This document shows, piece after piece, positions 57,431 to 64,000 of a DNA stretch of 64,000 bases. The stretch's first letter is position 1. Each line of letters opens with the position of its first letter. The notes beneath the pieces are model-generated. The model saw only the letters and a list, made by a program, of their open reading frames with translations. It made no database searches and was not told where the DNA came from. Source of the stretch: Tachypleus tridentatus (taxonomy: Eukaryota > Arthropoda > Merostomata > Xiphosura > Limulidae); NCBI RefSeq assembly GCF_004210375.1, contig NC_134829.1:59016107-59080106 (forward strand). Reading direction: 5' to 3'. Made by a program: the position numbers and the translations under genes.

Positions 57431-59151
57431 GATCTTTTCTATTGAAAAGACTGATGACTACTTTAAAAATTTAGTGGAGCTTTTACGTTACTTTGTGCTT
57501 TCAGCCTTTTACAGGTTTTCTTTCATTTTCTTCAACAGTGTGATTAAGTTTTCTCTTACATATATCGTCTAGTTAAATTTAAATCAATTTTTATCGTTAC
57601 TAACTTTAATTGTCCTGTGGTCTTTATTTTTATAACTTTAATCACCAAAGTATAAATTTCTATAATTATATCTGTTTTTGCTGTTGTGTACATTCAAATT
57701 TTGTCTCTATCATCTCACTGGCAAGGACTCGAATGCACTTTTATCTTTTCACCAAAAAACACTAACATCTCTACAGTTTATCAAAGTACATGTTTTGTCT
57801 TTATTGAAGGTTAAAACATTAGATATATTCACTTCTTTATTGATGAATCTACTGTTTCTTACTTCTCATCCGACTTATATTCCTGATGGTAAAAAAAATA
57901 ATGATAATTTAAATAACGATGATTTTCAAAACCAAATGTAGATGTTTATCAAGGCCGTTAATAGTGTAGTGTCGCATATTTTACTGTACACATTATTAAC
58001 AACACAGAGACAATATATATAGTTTGATTCGAATTTTAACAGTGAAAGGCAACTGTATTTTTATCTGCACATTTTATTTTTCATATTTTAACTGTCTCAA
58101 AGAAGGAACGTGCCAGTAGTTACATAGTAAGGCTGAGCTTTGTTTCTGTGGAATTTTACCCGTTTAGGTTGTGGTGACCTTTGATTTTGGTTTTAAACGT
58201 TGTAGTTGTTACTGTGTGTTTTCTTTATTAAGTGGATTATTTTCATTTTTCTATAATCGACATCGCGGGAAACAGATGAAGATTCGGTTTGTTTTGTGGA
58301 ACACAGTTGCCATGACAACTTTAGACGAAACGTTAAAAATTCTGATTTCTGTCATGCCCCATCTTCTCGCATGCTGTATACCGCAGTATATTTAGAATCT
58401 GACAACGTAGAGAATCAAAGTAATTTTATTTATTAAATAAGTTATTTACATGCGTGCAGAATTAAACAATGAACAGCTCTGAATATATTATGCTTTAATT
58501 AAGATAATTTTGAATCTGTCAAGGATTGTTGCGTGTAAGTATAGTGGGATGTCTTGATCCAGAGACCAAAACACTCTTAACTTAAATACCCTTGGTTAAT
58601 TTCTGTGTAGGCTAAGTATATGTATAAGAAATACAGATGTACAAGTTTAATGTGAAGTTGATCTCCCAATAATATCTACAAATAAGGAAAACATAATTTA
58701 GATTTTATCATGAGAAAACTGTTTGGATTATCTTTAAATTAATCGAGAACTTGGAAAAGGATATAATCTGTATTTTGTAAAAGACAGTATTATAAATAAT
58801 GTACATTCATATGTCAGTATAATTAATTTAATTAGGAACGAAATATTGGAACAATCAACAGACGTTCATGCAAACGCATAACATTAATTAAAGTGATAAA
58901 TATATAAATAAAAAAATAAAAATAAGCAATTCGTCTTAGAGCAAGAATATGAAGTTTATTAATCATACCGACTAATTTATTTTATATTTATTGTTTTTAT
59001 TACGTCAAACCTGGGATATTTTTAGAAATAATGAAACCAATTTAAGAAGAGGGCTTTATTGACTGTGAAGAATTTTGTAGAGTTTGTGTTGTTGTTGTTG
59101 TTTTTTAACATTGTCTGGAGAAGTACTCTGATGTATATATTATGTTTGTAA

Positions 59152-59270
59152 TTAATCGCAAAGCTACAAAATGCGGTATTTGTTCTCAGCCCACCATGGA
59201 TATGAAACCCTGCTCACTAGAGTTGTAAATCCCCAATGCATACCGCTGTGTCACAGAGGGTCCACTCGAG
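59152..59270 (-). repeat. Type-2 SINE fragment (RC)
   Basis: Same insertion as at 35,152. Confidence 0.65.
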
Positions 59271-61286
59271 TTACCCAATTTGTATCATTTATTTATTTCA
59301 TCTTCAACTTAAGTTAAACTTTAAAAATATTCAAAATCACATGTGCAGTGGCCTGTTGTCAACTGCACATTAGTTCTTTAAGTCATGTGTTTTTGAATTT
59401 CAATTTTAAAAGAATATTTTAAATTATTAAACATATAAATTTATAAATTACTAAGTAATATATGCGTGGCAATATGTATTTATAACAACTCACATTTTCC
59501 CTTAGTCTGCAGTATTAAAAGTAAATACTGAATTGAAATACTGTTTTGATCTTCTGCAATAGTGGTGACGAAAGCCCTTTTAATTGTGAAAACTACTTTC
59601 GAATAATAAAACCAGTTATATTATTGTAATGTAGTCTAGTAAGGTGTATCCTCAGGAAAATCGAGCTAAAACCCTTTTACATACTATATAGCTATAGTTA
59701 TTACATAGTTATATAACTGAGAGAGATCTTGTGAAACTAACTGTGTCTAGGTGATTAATTTAATTAGTAAAGTGTGTTGTTAAAGCTAGGAAATAGGAGT
59801 TAAAGATACCAGCTGGTTTACTTCTGTATTGTTTATAAAGATTTGTATAGGTTGAATTAACTAGTTTTATTCTTGTTTTATAGTTACAAAAGAAGAGTAA
59901 CGATCTTTTAAAGTAAGTTATTTAGGGATTAAATAAAATAACTTAATTTACTTAAGTGGAATAATTCAGATTTTATACTTTATTATCAATATATAATATA
60001 AAAATGCAAGAAATGTCGTTCTTATTTAATTAAACGTTTTAAAATATTAAATCAAGATATCGTTAGGCTTAAAGAATTACACATTTTTCTGTTATTAATA
60101 ACTGATATTTTCATTTTTCTCTCGGTTTCATGTAATCGATACAGTACGTAAATCGGTTTTAAATACGACTCTCTCTCTTAAGGTTCAACTGAAGTGGTTC
60201 TTAAGCACCCTTCCTCTGGGCTTCAAAACCTGCAGCTGTGAGATTCCAGTTCTTGATATTTAAAGTATGTGGAACAGGAATTAATCATTTTATCATACAG
60301 TTGTGGGAGAGTATCTGAACTCAATACCGACTATCGTTTAATTGAATAGTAGGGTTAGGTGTTCAATTGTAGCGCTCCCACATTTCAAAATGCCAAGTGT
60401 CTTCAAAGTCCCTTTTTGGAAGTTCAAATGTTAGTTCGTTTAATAAACTTACGAATAAAACCAAACAAGGTTTTCAGTTATAGCTAATACTACTTACCGA
60501 CATTCTATATAATGATTAAAGATGTTTTTCCTCATAGTAACTTTTATTTACTAAATTTTTGTGTGAAGATTTTTCAAGTATTTCTCGTAAGTGAATAAAA
60601 TGATAAAAAGTACATTGATTTAGAATTAATATACAAGAAACTGAAAGAAAAAAACACTTTTTTGTTTCTCATTTTGTTGAACAGCAATGTTATTTATATT
60701 ACTTACCTTAGTGCTTCAGTAAAGTTTTGTTTGTGTGCCCAAACTGCTGTTAGAAATATCTTTCTTCATGTGAGATACTATAGTCATGTATCTTCTTTCA
60801 TACGAGATATTATGTTGATACATCTGATTTCAGGCTAACTATTAATTTAAGACCTTCGACTATTTATGAGGTACTATGTTGATACATCCGCCTTCATATG
60901 AGATACTATATTTGATGGTGTGAAATAATGAAATATTATGACTGAATACACTTAGCTAAGAAATAGAGGCAATTATTTATTGCTCAAGCATGAGAGTACT
61001 GTTAAACTTATATCTGTAGGTAGATTCAGTTTAAATAAATAAAGGCGCAACCCAATATCTCTAGCTTATGTAATAATGTGAGAGAAAGACCTCGACAGAG
61101 AATAAAGAGAGAAACTTATATCCTGTTAAAGGAAAAATGTTTGGTGTGATTTAATGATTAGCATGTTATATTTTGTATCAGAGGGTCTATGTTGGCATCT
61201 GATGACAAACAAGCAAACAATTTATTACACATCGCATTTAAGAGCTACGAGTGTATTATAGTGTGTGATTCTTTTTTCTTTTTTTT

Positions 61287-61529
61287 AATTTCGCGTAAAC
61301 GTACATGCGGCTATCTGTGCTAGCTGTCTCTAATTTAGCAGTACAGGGAAGGTGGCTACACATCACCTCCCACAGCCAACACTTGTGCCAACGAATAGTG
61401 AAATTGGTCACACATTATAACGCCTTCAAGGCTGAAAGGGTAAGCATGTTTGATGGGACGGGGATTCGAACCCGCGATACTTAGATTACTAGTCGATCGC
61501 CTTAACCACCTAGTCAGGCCAGGACCATT
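61287..61529 (-). repeat. SINE (RC copy of the one at 1,145)
   Basis: Head GGGGATTCGAACCCGCG on the plus strand. This is the best-preserved B-box of the four orthologous copies. Confidence 0.8.
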
Positions 61530-62737
61530 TGGGGTACCACAATTGATAGTGGAGGAAGCTGTATACTGACTGTCTGCCTTCCCTCGTGGAAAGTTTCAGT
61601 TTTAAGATAACGTAAATTAAACACTAATTCCTGCAATCTAATCTTTATTGATAGATATATTTGACTCTTGAACTACTATTGTTTGACTGTCACTCTTATA
61701 GCATGCCAACACAGCACCAAAGTGCAGGGCATTATTTCGTTTAGTAGTAACTGGACTTAACCAAGAACCCTCAGTCCCATTGTCTGGATTACTGGTAGTT
61801 CGCTTAAAGAAGTGAGCAATAGGCCGCAAATGCTTTTATTGTTTAAGCCCGTATTCCTCGCATTCGTGGGTTAAGTCTGTTGTTTTCTGCATGATTCTTA
61901 CTGTTTTCGTATGAATGACACACAGGTTGGTTCTTCGAAGAGGCCCACCAAGATGGCCTCACTATCCTGTTGAAAGCTATGACGTGGAACTCTGGAATCG
62001 CAGGTCAGTCTTGAAGTCCCGAGCTATGGGTACTTCACTTCCTAGGTTTTCTTGCATTTTGTTTTATACAGTATGACGTCTTCGGTATGAAGGGTCTGTA
62101 AGGAAGCGATATAATCCATATCGGGTACTAGGACCTGAGAGATTGATTGGTTGTTTTAATTTAGCGATGACAATCTGTGTCACCAGCCCCTGACTTTGAA
62201 GTGATAGAGTAGAGGGAAAACAACTAATCAACTCCAAACATCACCAACATTTGGGCTATTCGTAACGAACAAAATGTTAGATTCTCATGTTCTTATGACC
62301 ATGTTCTTATTTAATTTGGGTCTTGTGTTTGAGAAGTGGTTCTACTGACCATGCTTCGTTCTTTCAGCTGTATGTGCGTCATAATGGTAACAGTCAATCC
62401 CACTTTTTCTTTAAGAAAAACTCTTCAGACGGTGAATGGGGTGGACTGATTACCTTACCAATGTTTTTTGGTTCAAAAATTTGGTTAAGTCTAAATCACT
62501 GGGTATCTCCGACATGGCAACTTATCGCATTATGCGCATAATATGTCAACTAATTGTACGAAGAAACTTATATTACGTGTATTTTTTTAATAATAATTTC
62601 CTTGCTACTGTAGATGACAATTTTTAATTGAGTTAAACAATCAACTCCTGTAACCACTGCAAACTTTACATGAGCAACGTCTTGAACCTACTGTTGTTAC
62701 TGGCAACAGACTGTGATATTAATTATTGCGTTTTTAG

Positions 62738-63003
62738 GGCCTTGCATAGCCTGGGAATCAGTACATTTGACTCGTAATCTGTGGATCGCTGGTTTGGATC
62801 CACATCACCGAACATGATTACCCTTTTAGTCATGGAAGCTTTATAATTGACAAACAATCCAACAGTTCTTTTGTAAAGGAGAAACGCCAAATTTCTCAGT
62901 GGATAATGTTGACTAGCTGCTTTCCAGTAATATATCACTGCTATATTAAAGACGTCTAGAAGAGATAGCTCTGTACTATCTCTGCGCGAATTTCGAATCA
63001 CAC
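62738..63003 (+). repeat. SINE, diverged head (RC)
   Basis: Copy of the RB insertion at 38,741. RC reads GCTGGTTTGGATCC where RB reads GCGGGTTTGAATCC. Confidence 0.7.
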
Positions 63004-64000
63004 AAAATTTTAGGTTTTGGGGTAAATTGCATGATTTAAACGTCGTGTTTGCTCAAATAACAATATGAATGCAATAATTAAAAGTATATACTCTCAGCTT
63101 TATTGTTATGACAAAAGTTACAGCAATTTAAAGTCCAATCTCAAATTATCCGGTACAACTTATCAGAGTGATGTTTTTTGTTGAATGAAATGATCGACAG
63201 GTTCGACAAACGGAAAAGCACAAAAAGAAGTCTGAAAACAGGGAATGTCAAAACCTTAGTGATGTCTAAATATCATGAATTTATGGAAGGTGAAAGTACT
63301 AGTAACTTGTGTAGCTTTATTATTTTGTTTCTTGTGGTGAAATATTATTATAAAATGTATGTGTATAAAGAAGGAGACACACAATGAAATTAAGTCAGCC
63401 TTCAAAAAACATAGTTGTAAAGTGTCATCTAAAGAAAATGCACAAGTATGCAAACTCTCTTTGTTAACCTAAAGATAACCTAAGAAGTTTGAAGCTTTGT
63501 CGTCTTCTTTATTTAAATAAAAGTTTTAATACCCACACTAGCAGTATTGAAATACATTGTTACATCAAGTAGGTTTCTCGTGATCACGAAGTGCATTATG
63601 TTGAAGACTCGAGAGAAAAAAACTTAACTTTACATAACAGTCTGATGGCAGTAGTAGTAGCTTGGCCAAATTGTTGCTTTATGAAGTTTGTAGTGATTAG
63701 AGGAGTTGGATATCTAACAACCAAACTCTCATTCGAAATGATGCTTCTTTCTTCAAACAGATAATTAAAGTAAAACAATACATAAGTTATGATTAACGTC
63801 ACTCTGCGAACCCAAAACACATTTCAAATACAAAGAGAAGTATCTATGATGATATTTATTAAATTAAACATTTATAGAAATATGAAAGAACGTTTCAAAA
63901 ACTGAAATGTTACATTAAGAAAAAATACATTAACGAGGGCTGACATTACTTATATTACTAGTTTGTTAAATGATTTATGCTCAAGTTTGGGATGCTTTTG

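Larger units (their letters stand above)
53711..64000. repeat. Large duplicated block R, copy RC (runs off the window)
   Basis: Follows RB from about 29,703 at an offset close to 24.0 kb. From about 56.4 kb on, differences from RB are rare. From the gap to 56.4 kb single-base indels are frequent. At 63,040-63,405 RC has about 365 bp that RB lacks (RB junction near 39,036-39,050). No gene recognised apart from transposon debris. Confidence 0.9.

Overview
This window is AT-rich, intron-containing, repeat-dense animal DNA. The commonest feature is a tRNA-headed SINE of about 260-280 bp: a tRNA-like head with a B-box, a core containing AGTAGCCCAAGAGTTGGCGG, and an AAACAAAC tail. About two dozen copies or pieces lie in both orientations. 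With a relic of an arthropod-wide uncharacterised protein family (about 7.1-7.5 kb) and Tc1, mariner, Tigger, Penelope-like and LINE debris, I read the source as a chelicerate, most likely a horseshoe crab. That attribution rests on recalled repeat sequence and cannot be tested here. No bacterial-style operons, rRNA, functional tRNA or CRISPR are present.

Layout. The backbone is a large duplicated block (here 'R'): R0 at 1-3,915 (cut by the window edge), RA at 12,238-17,027 (3.4 kb internal deletion), RB at 29,577-42,772 (most complete) and RC at 53,711-64,000 (starts in a 500-N gap and runs off the end). RB and RC are nearly identical and about 24.0 kb apart; RA and R0 are older. R carries Tc1 and Penelope-like remnants and SINEs, but no convincing gene.

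Between R copies lie gene-bearing segments, all read on the + strand. Segment 0 (3.9-12.2 kb) has a candidate extracellular exon, two exons of a cysteine-rich ephrin-receptor-like domain (CRD), and two exons of a decayed PAK-like kinase. Segment A (17-29.6 kb) has a duplicated kinase exon and then the most interesting item: a phase-consistent exon series for a single-pass receptor (signal peptide + Ig domain, two CRD exons, a transmembrane exon, a basic cytoplasmic tail). Two +1 homopolymer indels interrupt it. Segment B (42.8-53.2 kb) has a four-exon, phase-consistent 3' gene end finishing in a PDZ domain, then Tigger and MITE debris up to the gap.

The receptor-like exons were found by joining short exons across splice sites. 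They are too short to stand out as long ORFs. The CRD exons occur in two diverged copies, so a small, locally duplicated receptor family is plausible. Domain names come from visible motifs only; no search was run.
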